A stretch of DNA of 64,000 nucleotides from contig NZ_JAPDIA010000003.1 of NCBI RefSeq assembly GCF_029525575.1, positions 248,001 to 312,000 on the forward strand, in the 5' to 3' direction. The translations under genes and the position numbers were made by a program. Below, one piece after another: positions 28,016 to 37,240 of this stretch. Position 1 is the stretch's first letter. The number at the start of each line of letters is the position of its first letter. A model generated the notes under the pieces. That model did not search any database, was not told the origin of the DNA, and saw only the letters and a list, made by a program, of their open reading frames with translations. The stretch comes from Cohnella rhizosphaerae (GTDB lineage Bacteria; Bacillota; Bacilli; Paenibacillales; Paenibacillaceae).

Positions 28016-29804
28016 CTAAATTGTTCTAAATTTATCTAGTCTGAATAATAGTCCTCTTAAATCTTCTGGAATATCTGTTGGTGTAAATTCTTCAATAATT
28101 TTAAAGTCAGTTAAATTGACCGAGTAAATCTTTTGAATTTCAGATCGTAAACTACTGAGAACGTCTTTTCCTGGAACAATATTCATCCTGCTCCCGAGCT
28201 CTTTCCACTTCTCCTCAAACAACTCTATTGTTTCTTCACTTATTGTCGCACCATCATATTTGGTATTATTCAGATACTCCGATCTTCTAGTCACGTACTG
28301 GGCTTGTATTTTATATTTCAATGAAGAAGTAACTCGATCCAAAATGTGAAATACTGATTCTCCTTCAGGAATTTCTTCGCCTGTTCTGCGCTCTCTTTCC
28401 CTAAGTGCTTTTCTCAAGGCTTTTTCTAATATCTCCGGAGCTAATAAATAGTTTTCCATCTCCTTTTTTTAAATGTATATGTGCAAAATCCAGATGCTCA
28501 TTTAGTTCCTCGTTTATTTTTCGAAGTTCTTCATCAGATCTATAATCACGATCAAAAACAGCACCAATATGAAGCGATTTATTGATGGTAGATTTAAAAC
28601 CCCAGGCAAATGATTTAATTTTCTCCCAGGAAGAAAATCCTCCTGATTCAAATGCAGTGATGTCATTTCCCGATGCCAACTCGATCAAACCTAGTTGTCT
28701 TGCAAATCTTCTAAGAATTTTGTAATCATAATCACCTTCGACAAAAAGAATCCTTCCATTTCTTGCTAATTGAGTTAAGGTTATATTCTGAATTGAACCA
28801 ACTGTATCTAATGCTTTTTTGAACTCCTTCAATATCTTTTATTCTTTCAGCACTTCGTAGCTTCTTATTAATTAACAAGATTTCTGAAGCATCAGCCTCT
28901 CCCATAATTTCTGGTGAATGCGAAGCTAAAATAATATCCGGTCCACAATATCTTAATATCCCCACTAATTGTCTTTGTACATCTGGGTGTAAATATACTT
29001 CAGGTTCATCAACAATCAGCAAAGTTGCATCTTTACATCTTGAAATATGAGTAAGCAATTGACACCATATTTGAAATCCAAAACCTGACCAATAAAGTTC
29101 TCTAGGAATTCGCTCCTCATAGCAAAACATAACTAACTCAGGTCTCATCAGATTTGGCCATTTTGGAGCTTCAATCTCCATCCCAGGCCAGGTTTTTTTT
29201 ACTAATTCAGCAAATTCGTCAAAACCATTCGGATAATATCTCCAATAATTTCTGAAATGTCTTGAAGCTCGATGAGAAGTTAGTCCCTTTCGAACTGTTT
29301 CCTCCGTTACTATCGATTCATTTTGTTCTATTGGCCCTAAAACTGGAACTATCTCAAGATCGATCGGAAACTCTTTAATGAATTGCTTTGGACTTGTAAT
29401 TTGTTTTCCATTGGCATCAATTATTAAAAAAACAGCCTCCGCTTCTAGGAAAAAATAATAAAAGAATATTGTTGTTTGATAATTTAAAAGTTACAGTTGT
29501 ATCTGTTTCAACGTAGTCAGTATGTACATTTTCAATTGACATAGGCAATGCTTCTTCATTGAGTTGATATCCGAACTTATCAGTCCCATCCGGCCCCTTA
29601 ACTATTATTGGTTTTTTTTGAGGTTGCTTGTCTTAGACCTACCCCAAGGGCTCTAAAGGCGCTAAGAATAGTTGATTTACCACTGTTGTTAGGCCCAACA
29701 AGAATATTCATGTGTTGAAATCTAAGAGTGTAGCTTTTAAAAGCCTTATAGTTTTTAAATTCGACTGAATAAAATGTAATTTTAGAATTCATATGTATTT
29801 CCAC
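28016..29804 (-). CDS. OLD-family ATP-dependent nuclease (AAA ATPase + TOPRIM), four frameshifts
   Basis: About 594 residues after correcting runs at 29612-29619, 29450-29455, 28815-28820 and 28464-28470. The N-terminal ABC-type ATPase has Walker A GPNNSGKST (residues 37-45), Walker B TLLIVDEPEVYLHPD and a His-switch region LASHSPEIM. The C-terminal TOPRIM domain has ILFVEGDYDYKILRRFA (catalytic Glu) and GAVFDRDYRS (DxD). This architecture is that of overcoming-lysogenisation-defect nucleases, many of which act in phage defence; no GajB-like helicase is adjacent. The unit is flanked by repeats A and B and has AT-rich composition, so it looks horizontally acquired. Confidence 0.82.
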
Positions 29805-29823
29805 GCTCTTTCCAATTAATTTC

Positions 29824-29987
29824 GCCTAACGTTCCCGTAATCACGACGTCGAGAGGCTTAAGGTCACGCAGTGACCGGATCCGACAGGACTTAGCCTCGC
29901 AGGTGTGTCCGCCTGATTCCACTTCCTCGAGATCCATCTGGCGGACCGAGGGGCCGTAGGCCCCGACGCGTGAATACATTGTTAGAT
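29824..29987 (-). repeat. Cassette element A: 164-nt structured attC-like repeat
   Basis: On the minus strand it begins ATCTAAC (29987-29981; R''-like RYYYAAC) and ends GTTAGGC (29830-29824; R'-like GTTRRRY). The ends pair (AATGTATTCACG with CGTGATTACGG..., CGTCG with CGACG). Three inner stems are visible: GGGGCC-TAC-GGCCCC, GGTCCGCC...GGCGGAC, and GAGGCTAAG...CTTAAGCCTC enclosing GGTCAC-TGC-GTGACC. This is the folded single-strand layout expected of an integron attC site. It lies between the small membrane-protein gene and the OLD nuclease gene. Confidence 0.65.
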
Positions 29988-30023
29988 GAGGTTGACCACT
30001 ACTTCGAATTCCAATCAATGAAT

Positions 30024-30368
30024 TTATATGTTTAATTCATCCCAGCTATGGATTACAAATCCAAGTTGACATAAGGTAATAAATAAATATCCAATGTTTA
30101 TTGATAAGCTGGTTTTTAATCTGGATGAAATTCTCCTATATTCATCTTTATTAATTCTTCCCGAATTTACGTTTTCTGTGATTCTTCTGTATGATTTTAT
30201 TAGAAATCGCATTTCAATCATCCCCAATACACTCCATACCAAAGTGAGTATTAACATAAGGGCGTTGGCAAGTGACAACATCATTCCTATTCCGACATCT
30301 GAAGTTCTCGAAAATCTAAAACATAGATGGATAACTAATGTAATTGAAAATAAAACTATTCCTATCAA
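30024..30368 (-). CDS. Small membrane protein of unknown function
   Basis: 114 residues with three hydrophobic segments (about 2-18, 28-52, 90-108) separated by a basic loop (KSYRRITENVNSGRINKDEY). No family recognised. It forms its own cassette-like unit: the unit starts at 30430 with GTTAGATGAAATTGACC and ends in element A, whose outer flank is complementary to that start at 15 of 17 positions. AT-rich. Confidence 0.55.
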   Translation of the reverse strand: MIGIVLFSITLVIHLCFRFSRTSDVGIGMMLSLANALMLILTLVWSVLGMIEMRFLIKSYRRITENVNSGRINKDEYRRISSRLKTSLSINIGYLFITLCQLGFVIHSWDELNI

Positions 30369-30594
30369 GCTAAAAATCGGTTTAGTATTGATCTTTATGA
30401 TTTTCCCGTCCTTTGGTCAATTTCATCTAACGTCTTATTGGCGAACTCCAGAAATTATAAATATTTTACATGTTCGTGAAATTCCCATACAATCCTGCAT
30501 GGGATGGCATGATTCCCTGTGGAATTCTGAAACGCTATGTTTATCTGTAAGAAACAAAGCTCTTTGTCCTGACTGTTCTCATTCTTCTAAAATA

Positions 30595-30618
30595 AAAAAT
30601 CCCTCAAGAAGGGGATCA
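30595..30618 (-). terminator. Terminator of the DUF6809-like gene
   Basis: Minus-strand ATCCC, 8-base loop, GGGAT, then a T-rich run. Immediately downstream of the stop at 30628. Confidence 0.5.
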
Positions 30619-30627
30619 TGGTTTGGG

Positions 30628-30957
30628 TCAAAATATTATCGGAGCATCACTTGTTTCTATTATAAGGAATTCCCCCTTCAACCAATCCTCCCATCCCGCC
30701 ACCGATTCTACTATTAAAGAGACGCCAAGCTGAAACCCATATTCAAACGAAGCGAGCATGTCCAGCGTCTCAAGTCGAGAGCGTAGGTCGAGCAATTGTT
30801 CAAGTTCCTCATAATCCTCTTCGGCAAGCCGTCCTTGCCACATATTCATGGCTTCCGTGATTTGTCGATTGATCGTATGGTAAGCCGGGTCTTTGGAGAC
30901 AATTTGTTCAAGTGGATTGAGTTGTCCGTTGTATAGCTGCTCAAGCAATTTTCGCAT
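30628..30957 (-). CDS. DUF6809-like small protein
   Basis: 109 residues, helical (MRKLLEQLYNGQLNPLEQIV, then LEQLLDLRSRLETLDMLASF). Small helical proteins of this type are common in Clostridia and Paenibacilli beside a small XRE regulator. ATG 30957 follows GGGGAGGG. Divergent from the XRE gene at 31101, with two palindromes between. Function unknown. Confidence 0.65.
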   Translation of the reverse strand: MRKLLEQLYNGQLNPLEQIVSKDPAYHTINRQITEAMNMWQGRLAEEDYEELEQLLDLRSRLETLDMLASFEYGFQLGVSLIVESVAGWEDWLKGEFLIIETSDAPIIF

Positions 30958-31028
30958 GGCTTTCCCTCCCCGGCTTCTACATCATTACGAGGTGTACAGC
31001 AGAGTTCCGGTATTCTTTCATCTTCATA

Positions 31029-31071
31029 TTAGCGATATTATCGCTAAAAGTACATAGCGAATTTTCCGCTA
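31029..31071. promoter_or_regulatory. Twin palindromic operators for the XRE regulator
   Basis: TTAGCGA-N5-TCGCTAA (31029-31047) is a perfect dyad. TAGCG-N7-CGCTA (31055-31071) is a second, weaker one about one and a half helical turns later. Both share the TAGCG half-site and sit between divergent genes. Confidence 0.65.
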
Positions 31072-31100
31072 AAATATACTTCTTCTGAGGTGTAGCGGAG

Positions 31101-31328
31101 ATGTATGCACGTATTCGGAATTTGCGCGAGGATAAGGATATGACGCAAACGCAAGTGGCGGCCTATTTGAGCTGCAGTCAGCGGATTTACAGCAATTATG
31201 AGCGGGGCGAGGTTGATATTCCGACAGCTATTCTGATCAAGCTGGCCCGCCTGCATGAGACCAGTACGGACTATCTCTTGGGCCTTACTGATGTTAAAAA
31301 GCCATATCCATCGAACCGATCCGTATAG
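31101..31328 (+). CDS. Small XRE family helix-turn-helix regulator
   Basis: 75 residues, nearly all a Cro/CI-type HTH: IRNLREDKDMTQTQVAAYLS, then CSQRIYSNYERGEVDIPT and STDYLLGLTD. Probably represses itself and the divergent DUF6809-like gene through the TAGCG palindromes. Confidence 0.87.
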   Translation: MYARIRNLREDKDMTQTQVAAYLSCSQRIYSNYERGEVDIPTAILIKLARLHETSTDYLLGLTDVKKPYPSNRSV

Positions 31329-31408
31329 GCTAACGACCTTTTTTAATCCTTAAAATCAACACAACAAAACCCGCCGCAGCTCTCCGGCCCCGGCGGGTTT
31401 TCCACCCT

Positions 31409-32216
31409 CTACAACCCTCGCCGATAAGCGCTCGGCGCCACTCCATACCTTCTCTTGAACAGCCGCGAAAAATGAAACTCGTCATAAAACCGCAGCGATG
31501 CGGCAATCTCCTTGACCGTAGCATTCGTAGTCTCGAGCGTCGCCTTGGCGGAGGCGAGCTTCAGCTCCTGCACATATTGGGTGGGGGACATGCCGGTCCG
31601 CTCGCGAAACCTAACATAAAAGGCTGTACGCGACAGTCCGCTCAGCCGGACGTACTCGTCCACCGGCACCGATGCGCCGATCTGCTTGTGCATCCGGTAC
31701 AGGATGTTGTCGAGCTCGGGATGGCGGCTGCGGCCGTAGGCGGCGCGTTCCTGCGCGAACAGGTGCAGCAGCTCCTGCGCGGTGAGATGCACGGCCATGC
31801 CGTAGCCGGCAGGCTGGAGAATGAGGCTGTCTATCAGGCGCTCGCACAATCGAACGGCACCGGACATGCGCCCGGTCGATATCGGCCTCCAGGCGGCAAG
31901 GCCTAGCTGGTCGGCGACGTCCAGCGGATCGAAGTGAAGGAAGTAGAACTTCCAGTCGTCGTCCAAGCAGCGGTACGAGCAGGGCACGTCGCCGGAGACG
32001 AGGAGCCAGGTGCCTGCCTCCATGAATTCGCTTGTATCTCCGTACATGATGCTCCCCCTTGCCTTCGTAGGTGACGAAGAGGCCTGCGCTCAGGAAGCCA
32101 TGCAGCTTAGACACATGGTAGGCGTCGTTCGCGGCCACCTTCCAGATAGACTGGAAGCGGAAGAGCGGAGCGACAAAGCCTTCGTCCAACTCGTAGGGAA
32201 TATCCGTCGTAACCAT
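31409..32216 (-). CDS. AraC family transcriptional regulator (frameshifted at 32054-32058)
   Basis: About 268 residues after dropping one base of a five-base run. The N-terminal cupin-like sensor (TYEGKGSIMYGDTSEFMEAG) precedes two C-terminal HTH motifs (YVRLSGLSRTAFYVRFRERT; RFYDEFHFSRLFKRRYGVAP). ATG 32216 follows AGAGGCGGCAGG. Divergent from the phytanoyl-CoA-dioxygenase-like gene at 32346, which it probably activates. Confidence 0.85.
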
Positions 32217-32345
32217 CGCCCTGCCGCCTCTTTTCCGCATCAATATTTTGTACGATTATACATGGATTCGCAACGGTCTTCAATGGAAGTCCCCGCAGTC
32301 TCTCCCTATACTGAAGCTACAATCGACGACAGGAGTGAGACGCGC

Positions 32346-33167
32346 ATGATGGTCAAGGTAGGGAGCCGGGAGCTGGAGCTCGGCGGGGAGCATCTGACGG
32401 AGCTGAGGGATTCGAACGATATCAGGCATGACTTCGACGCCCTGCGCGCCAGAATGGCGGAGGACGGCTATTTGCTGCTGCGCGATTTCCACGACCGGGA
32501 GGAGGTGCTGAACGCCAGACGCGCGGTGCTGCGCAAGATGGAGAAGATGGGCAAGCTCGACAGGGATACCCTGCTCGAGGACGGCGTCATGGCGGACGGC
32601 AGCAGAACGTTGTTTTTCGGCGGGACGAACGAGGATCTGCCGGAGCTGCTGGACGTGCTGAACGGGCCGCGGATCATGGGTTTCTTCGATGAGCTGTTCG
32701 GCGAGAAGTCGCTGACCTATAATTACAAATGGCTGCGCGCGGTCGGCAAGGGCGACTATACGGGCGCGCATTATGATATCGTGTATATGGGCCGCGGCAC
32801 GCACAATCTGTACACCGTCTGGTCCCCGATCGGCGACATCAGCTACGCGATGGGCGGTCTGGCGATGTGTCTGGGCTCGCACCGGTTCGAGGAGCTGAAG
32901 CGCACCTACGGCACCAAGGATTCGGACTGGGACAAAGTGAACAACTACACGGACGATCCGCTCGTCATTACGGGCAAATATGGCGGCAAGTGGGCGACGA
33001 CCGAGTACCGGGCGGGCGACGTGATGATTTTCGGGATGTTCCTTATGCACTGCTCGCTGGAGAATACGACGAACCAATATCGGCTGAGCGTGGACACCCG
33101 GTATCAATCCTCCCTGGAGCAGGTCGACGAACGCTGGGCCGGGAAAAAACCGCGCGGGCATTTCTAG
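32346..33167 (+). CDS. Phytanoyl-CoA dioxygenase family (PhyH) protein
   Basis: 273 residues, a 2-oxoglutarate/Fe(II)-dependent oxygenase fold. The metal-binding HxD is in GAHYDIVYMG, the distal His in MLMHCSLENTTNQYRLSVD, and the 2-oxoglutarate-binding Arg is in the same stretch. Related to ectoine hydroxylase but distinct from ectD in this window. AGGAGTGAG precedes ATG 32346. Hydroxylates a small molecule of unknown identity; paired with a divergent AraC regulator. Confidence 0.82.
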   Translation: MMVKVGSRELELGGEHLTELRDSNDIRHDFDALRARMAEDGYLLLRDFHDREEVLNARRAVLRKMEKMGKLDRDTLLEDGVMADGSRTLFFGGTNEDLPELLDVLNGPRIMGFFDELFGEKSLTYNYKWLRAVGKGDYTGAHYDIVYMGRGTHNLYTVWSPIGDISYAMGGLAMCLGSHRFEELKRTYGTKDSDWDKVNNYTDDPLVITGKYGGKWATTEYRAGDVMIFGMFLMHCSLENTTNQYRLSVDTRYQSSLEQVDERWAGKKPRGHF

Positions 33168-33193
33168 GCCCAAGCTGGCAAGGAGCGTGTCGG

Positions 33194-33714
33194 ATGAAGG
33201 TTAGGCTGAGCGACTACAGCAATGAGTGGGTGCGGCTATATGAGGACGAAGCCGCGTTTCTAGGCGCGATATTCGGGGATGAGATCGTGCGCTTCGAGCA
33301 CTTCGGCAGCACGTCGGTGCCGGGCATGAAGGCGAAGCCCGTCATCGATATGATGGGCGTGGTGCGGGACATCGATCGGATCGATGCATATAACGACCGA
33401 ATGCGCCAGCTCGGATACGACGTCGCCGGAGAGTGGGGCATTCCCGGCCGGCGGGCTTGCTGCGCAAAGGCGGCGAGGAACGGACGCATCACATTCATTT
33501 TTATGAGACGGATAACCCGCAGATTGAACGGCATCTCGTCTTCAGAGATTATTTGCGGTGTCATCCGGATGAAGCTGCGAGGTACAGCAGGTTCAAGGAG
33601 GAGCTCGCCGAGCGCTACGCGCGCACGAACGAATACAGCCCGGCCAAGAAGGCATTCGTTAGCGACATGGAGCGGCTTGCGCTGGCGTGGTATGCCGAGA
33701 GGCAAGGGCGTTAG
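33194..33714 (+). CDS. GrpB family protein (nucleotidyltransferase-like), frameshifted near 33460
   Basis: About 173 residues. VRLSDYSNEWVRLYEDEAAF and HFGSTSVPGMKAKPVIDMM are the family signature, a nucleotidyltransferase-fold GS motif. Unlike most breaks here the correction needs one extra base, near the GG-rich stretch at 33455-33465, to join GIPGR to LLRKGGEERTHHIHFYE. Molecular role of the family is unclear; some members are fused to dephospho-CoA kinase. ATG 33194 has AAGGAGCG upstream. Confidence 0.8.
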
Positions 33715-33716
33715 TG

Positions 33717-33904
33717 CTATCGTGCAAAAGTGCATCATTTTAGGTCCCATATGACGGGTTTGGGTGATCTATCGTGCAAAAGTGCACGTTAGCCCGCTTC
33801 TCTGAACAGGATTGATACTTATTGGGGCTAAAATCCTGCACTTTTGCGCGATAGGCGAAGCGACGAGCGAGAGCTGGTCTCGATCGTGCACTTTTGCACG
33901 ATAG
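33717..33904. repeat. Four copies of an 18-bp repeat, two direct and two inverted
   Basis: CTATCGTGCAAAAGTGCA occurs at 33717-33734 and 33769-33786. Its reverse complement occurs at 33837-33854 (one mismatch) and 33887-33904. Each copy contains a small dyad (TGCA...TGCA). The gap between two convergent genes could fold into nested hairpins and may also terminate transcription. Confidence 0.8.
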
Positions 33905-33931
33905 ACGGTCGGGGGTGCGAACGGATCAAGC

Positions 33932-34768
33932 TCAGCCTTCCGATGCATCCAACAATCGCTGCAATCGCGTCGCCGTATCCGCCGAAGCGGTAAAGATCAT
34001 GACCTTCAGATCCGGATGGGTCGGCGGCTGCAAGGTCACATGCTCGAAAGCCATCTCTCCGATCTGCGGATCGAACTTCTGCTTGCGGTGATCGGTCGCC
34101 GCCTCGACATCGTGCATCGGCCAGAGCTCGCGGAATAGCGGGCTGATACGCATGAACTCCTCGATCAGCGTCTTAAACCGCTCATCATTCGGAAATCGTG
34201 CGTAATCCGCGCGAAATCGTGCGATCAATACGCGCGTCCGGGATACTTCGTCCATCCGCTCGGGTTCCAGCGTGGCATCTGTCAGCAGATGCCGCATCCA
34301 ATTGAACATCGTGTCGTCGGGTTGGGCAGGGATATGAAAAACAAGCTCTGCCGCCTTGTTCCACAGCAGCAGGTCCCAATATCTGCCGAGCACGAACGCC
34401 GGGTGCGGGTCCAGCGCCTGGATCATTCGTTGCAAGCCCGTGGCGATATCGCGGTCTTCTTCCTCCGGCTCCTGTTGATCCGATCTGGCCAGAAGGTGAA
34501 GATGGCGACGCTCGTCCTCGGTCAATCGCAGCGCCTTGGCGATATTGTTCAGCACATCCTCGGACGGGTTAACGCTGCGCCCCTGCTCCAGGGAGGTATA
34601 CCAGGACGTGCCGATATGGGCGAGCTGGGCGACCTCTTCCCGCCGAAGACCCGAGGTCCGCCGCCGTCCATACGAGACTAGCCCAACCTCTTCCGGCGTC
34701 AACCGCTCCCGCCGTATGCGCAGAAATTCGCCCAACGACCTTCTGGAAGATACCACTTCCATCTCCAT
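33932..34768 (-). CDS. XRE/MmyB-type transcriptional regulator
   Basis: 278 residues: N-terminal HTH with the MmyB-type hallmark RTSGLRREEVAQLAHIGTSW and YTSLEQGR, then a MmyB-like ligand-binding domain (ALDPHPAFVLGRYWDLLLWN). ATG 34768 follows a G7 run that serves as ribosome-binding site. Divergent from the epimerase-like gene at 34881 and probably its regulator. Confidence 0.88.
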   Translation of the reverse strand: MEMEVVSSRRSLGEFLRIRRERLTPEEVGLVSYGRRRTSGLRREEVAQLAHIGTSWYTSLEQGRSVNPSEDVLNNIAKALRLTEDERRHLHLLARSDQQEPEEEDRDIATGLQRMIQALDPHPAFVLGRYWDLLLWNKAAELVFHIPAQPDDTMFNWMRHLLTDATLEPERMDEVSRTRVLIARFRADYARFPNDERFKTLIEEFMRISPLFRELWPMHDVEAATDHRKQKFDPQIGEMAFEHVTLQPPTHPDLKVMIFTASADTATRLQRLLDASEG

Positions 34769-34880
34769 GCCCCCCCGTATCCTGACACTCCCAAACCTAC
34801 GATAAACGCAGGAGGGAAGCCCGCTTCTCCTTCTATTATACTGCCCGTATAGCAACTAAAAAACGTAGGAGGGCTTTAAA

Positions 34881-35724
34881 ATGAACGCTTTTATAACGGG
34901 AGCTACAGGTAAAGTGGGGAGCCGGTTTGCGCAGCGTATGCTGCAGCGCGGCCATCGCGTGACCTTGCTGGCGAGAAACGCCGAAAAGGCGGACGGGCTT
35001 CTCCGGCAGGGGGCGGAGATCGTGGAAGGCGATCTGCTGCGGCCGGACGACTATATCGGCGCGCTGCGGGGGGAAGGATGCGGTGATTCACTTGGCGGCG
35101 CAGTTCCGCGGCGTGGACGAGGAGACGACGAGAACGGCCAACCTCGACGGCACGATCGCGCTGGCTCATGCGGCCTTGCAGGCGGAAGTGCCCAGGTTGA
35201 TTTTTGCCAGCACGAGCACCGTCTATGGTTCGGTGGTCCGTACGCGGCCCAGCCGCGAAGACGACGAGCTGAGCCCGACCCAGGCTTATCCGCAAAGCAA
35301 AGTGGAGGCCGAAGCGGTGCTGCTGCGGCTTCATCGCGAGCAGGGCTTGGGCGTTCGGATCGTTCGGCTGCCGTTCGTCTATGGCGACGGGGATCCGCAT
35401 ATCGTGGAAATACTGCCGCACTTGCGCAGCTGGCATCCGGCCAAACGCATGCATATGGGGCATCACGCGGATGTCGCTCAAGCCCTGCTGCTCGCAGCGA
35501 CCACGCCGGGCATCGATGGCCGGATCTACAATGTGGGCGACGATGCGCCGATCACGGTCGAGGAGCTTCGGCGGCTTCATGGCGGCGAGGGCACACCTGA
35601 GGCGGAGCAGCAACCTTTCGATCCGTGGGACATGATCGTCGATACGGCGCGGATTCGGGAAGAGCTGAACTTCCGTCCGATCTATCCGTCCTTCTATACG
35701 GCAAGAGATGCAGGGGCGATTTAA
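34881..35724 (+). CDS. NAD(P)-dependent epimerase/dehydratase (extended SDR), frameshifted at 35068-35073
   Basis: About 280 residues after dropping one G. The Rossmann motif TGATGKVGSRFAQRML is at the N-terminus; the catalytic region includes STSTVYGS and the YPQSK Tyr-Lys pair. Nucleotide-sugar epimerase or related reductase. AGGAGGG precedes the ATG. Divergent from the MmyB-type regulator. Confidence 0.85.
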
Positions 35725-35749
35725 GCGGCGAAAAAAATGGACGAAAGAG

Positions 35750-35769
35750 GCGGCCTCTCGCGAGGCCGC
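35750..35769. terminator. Bidirectional terminator
   Basis: GCGGCCTC and GAGGCCGC flank a 4-base loop, in a context of AAAGAGG and TTTTCTCTTTT on either side. Confidence 0.65.
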
Positions 35770-35812
35770 TTTTCTCTTTTGCGCATTTCCGGTCGTCCCG
35801 CCCGAACCTTAC

Positions 35813-36005
35813 GCGCGTGCCTGCGTCCTGGCCGCCTCCGCCGTATACAGGCTTTGCTCGCGCGGCTTCAGTCGCCCGGTCCAGCTGCACCAGCCGGCGC
35901 CGACGTAGGCGAGCCCCCAGAAGAAGGCGAAGTACTTGTTGTCCGCGACGGGCCGAAAATCGGCGGGGAGGTATGCGGGTGGCGAAAACGAGAGCTGCGG
36001 GCAGT
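35813..36005 (-). pseudogene. C-terminal fragment of a small membrane or enzyme gene
   Basis: Minus-strand reading gives about 60 residues including NKYFAFFWGLAYVGAGWCSW and TGRLKPREQSLYTAEAARTQ, ending in a stop close to the shared terminator. The composition is clearly protein-like, but no start codon or N-terminal part lies upstream (36005-36200 carries nothing I recognise). I infer a remnant of a deleted gene; the family is unknown. Confidence 0.4.
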
Positions 36006-36266
36006 GGTTGAATGCAAGCCAGGCAGAAAACGTCGGACCCAGGAGCCGCTATTTTCGTCAAAACCGTTCCTTTGCGATCTTATCGGACTGGAGGGACGTT
36101 ATGGGCCCGGATCAAGGCTAAAAAAAGGCCTGCGGTCCCGCAATAACGGCAGCTGGGTCCGCAATCGGGCTGCGAATCGCGATTTGAGCAAGAATAAGGG
36201 CTCCTCAGTCCGTAGGCTGCGCGCGAATGGAAAAATAAAAGAAGCCAGCCGGCTTTTCTCGCGGAA

Positions 36267-36612
36267 TCACTCCGCGGACCGTTCCTCCCCGTACAGCTCG
36301 GTCAAATGCGCGAGATGTCCGACGCCCCAGTCGTTCATGGCTTGCAGGATCGGCGTTAAGCGCTGCCCGTATTCCGAGATGGAGTACGCCACCTTGGGCG
36401 GAATCGACGGATACACCTCTCTGCGCACGATATCGTGATATTCGAGCTCCTTCAACTGCTGCGAGAGCATCTTTTTTGGTGATGTCGGGGATCGACCTTT
36501 GCAGCTCGCTGAACCGCATCGTGCCGTTCGCGAGCAGGCGCAGCAGGATCACGGGCTTCCACTTGCCGATGAGAATCTCGAGCGTCGTCTCGAATTTGCA
36601 ATAAGCCGTCAT
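36267..36612 (-). CDS. HxlR family transcriptional regulator (frameshifted at 36472-36477)
   Basis: About 114 residues after dropping one base of a T6 run (joins ITKK to MLSQQLKELE). CKFETTLEILIGKWKPVILL is the HxlR signature with the redox- or aldehyde-sensing Cys near residue 5. Winged-helix, typically controlling a divergent redox gene; here DoxX-like 36755. Confidence 0.87.
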
Positions 36613-36754
36613 GCCTCAGCCTCCAGTCGTGGTCTAAGGTTTTCTTTTCTATACCTTGTATGGTTGAAGTGCCTTCTTCCGGAGCGGCGTTCTACCTCCT
36701 ATTATAGGCTATAGACGAAGGTTGACGACACACGGGATAAGGGGGAATCGGACG

Positions 36755-37108
36755 ATGAATATCGCATTATGGATCGCGCAGGGCTTGCTGTCCCTGGGGA
36801 TTCTGTACGCGGGATGGATGAAGGCGGTCCAGTATGAAAAAGGAGCGGCCGCATGGGGCTGGGTCAAGGAGGTGCCGAGAAGCTTCGTCGTCTCGGTCGG
36901 CATTCTGGAGCTGCTCGGCGCGCTGGGTTTGATCCTGCCCGAGGCAACGGGAATCGCGCGTGTATTGACGCCGATCGCCGCGATCGCGCTGGCCGCCGTC
37001 GTTCTGCTCGGCGCGCTCTTCCATATCTCCCGCAGAGAATATCGGGAGATCGGCATCAACGTCGTGTTTCTGGCGCTCGCCGTACTGGTGGCCGTCGGTC
37101 GGCTCTAA
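36755..37108 (+). CDS. DoxX-like family membrane protein
   Basis: 117 residues with four membrane helices (about 3-20, 45-62, 68-88, 97-115). The family core is seen as LSLGILYAGWMKAVQYEKGA and VGILELLGALGLILPE. ATG 36755 follows AAGGGGGAA. Commonly found beside HxlR or MarR regulators and thought to act in redox stress. The HxlR gene is divergent. Confidence 0.85.
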   Translation: MNIALWIAQGLLSLGILYAGWMKAVQYEKGAAAWGWVKEVPRSFVVSVGILELLGALGLILPEATGIARVLTPIAAIALAAVVLLGALFHISRREYREIGINVVFLALAVLVAVGRL

Positions 37109-37170
37109 GGGCTGACCGGCTTTTTTTTTGTCCACAAATGTCTTTCGTTGAATATTCAGTTGAAATGTAT

Positions 37171-37204
37171 AGTTGAACTGTATATACTCTTACTAAGTTC
37201 AACT
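37171..37204. promoter_or_regulatory. Palindromic operator upstream of the PadR gene
   Basis: AGTTGAACT (37171-37179) and AGTTCAACT (37196-37204) are perfect inverted repeats 16 bp apart. A related half-site CAGTTGAA precedes them. Likely autoregulatory PadR site. Confidence 0.5.
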
Positions 37205-37240
37205 GAACAGTCAGATTGTATATAGAGAGGAGGGCTTCGC

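Noticed and set aside
30094..30717. 207-residue plus-strand frame in the accessory island
   Set aside because: It is antisense to the small membrane protein and spans the cassette boundary and a terminator, and has no ribosome-binding site.
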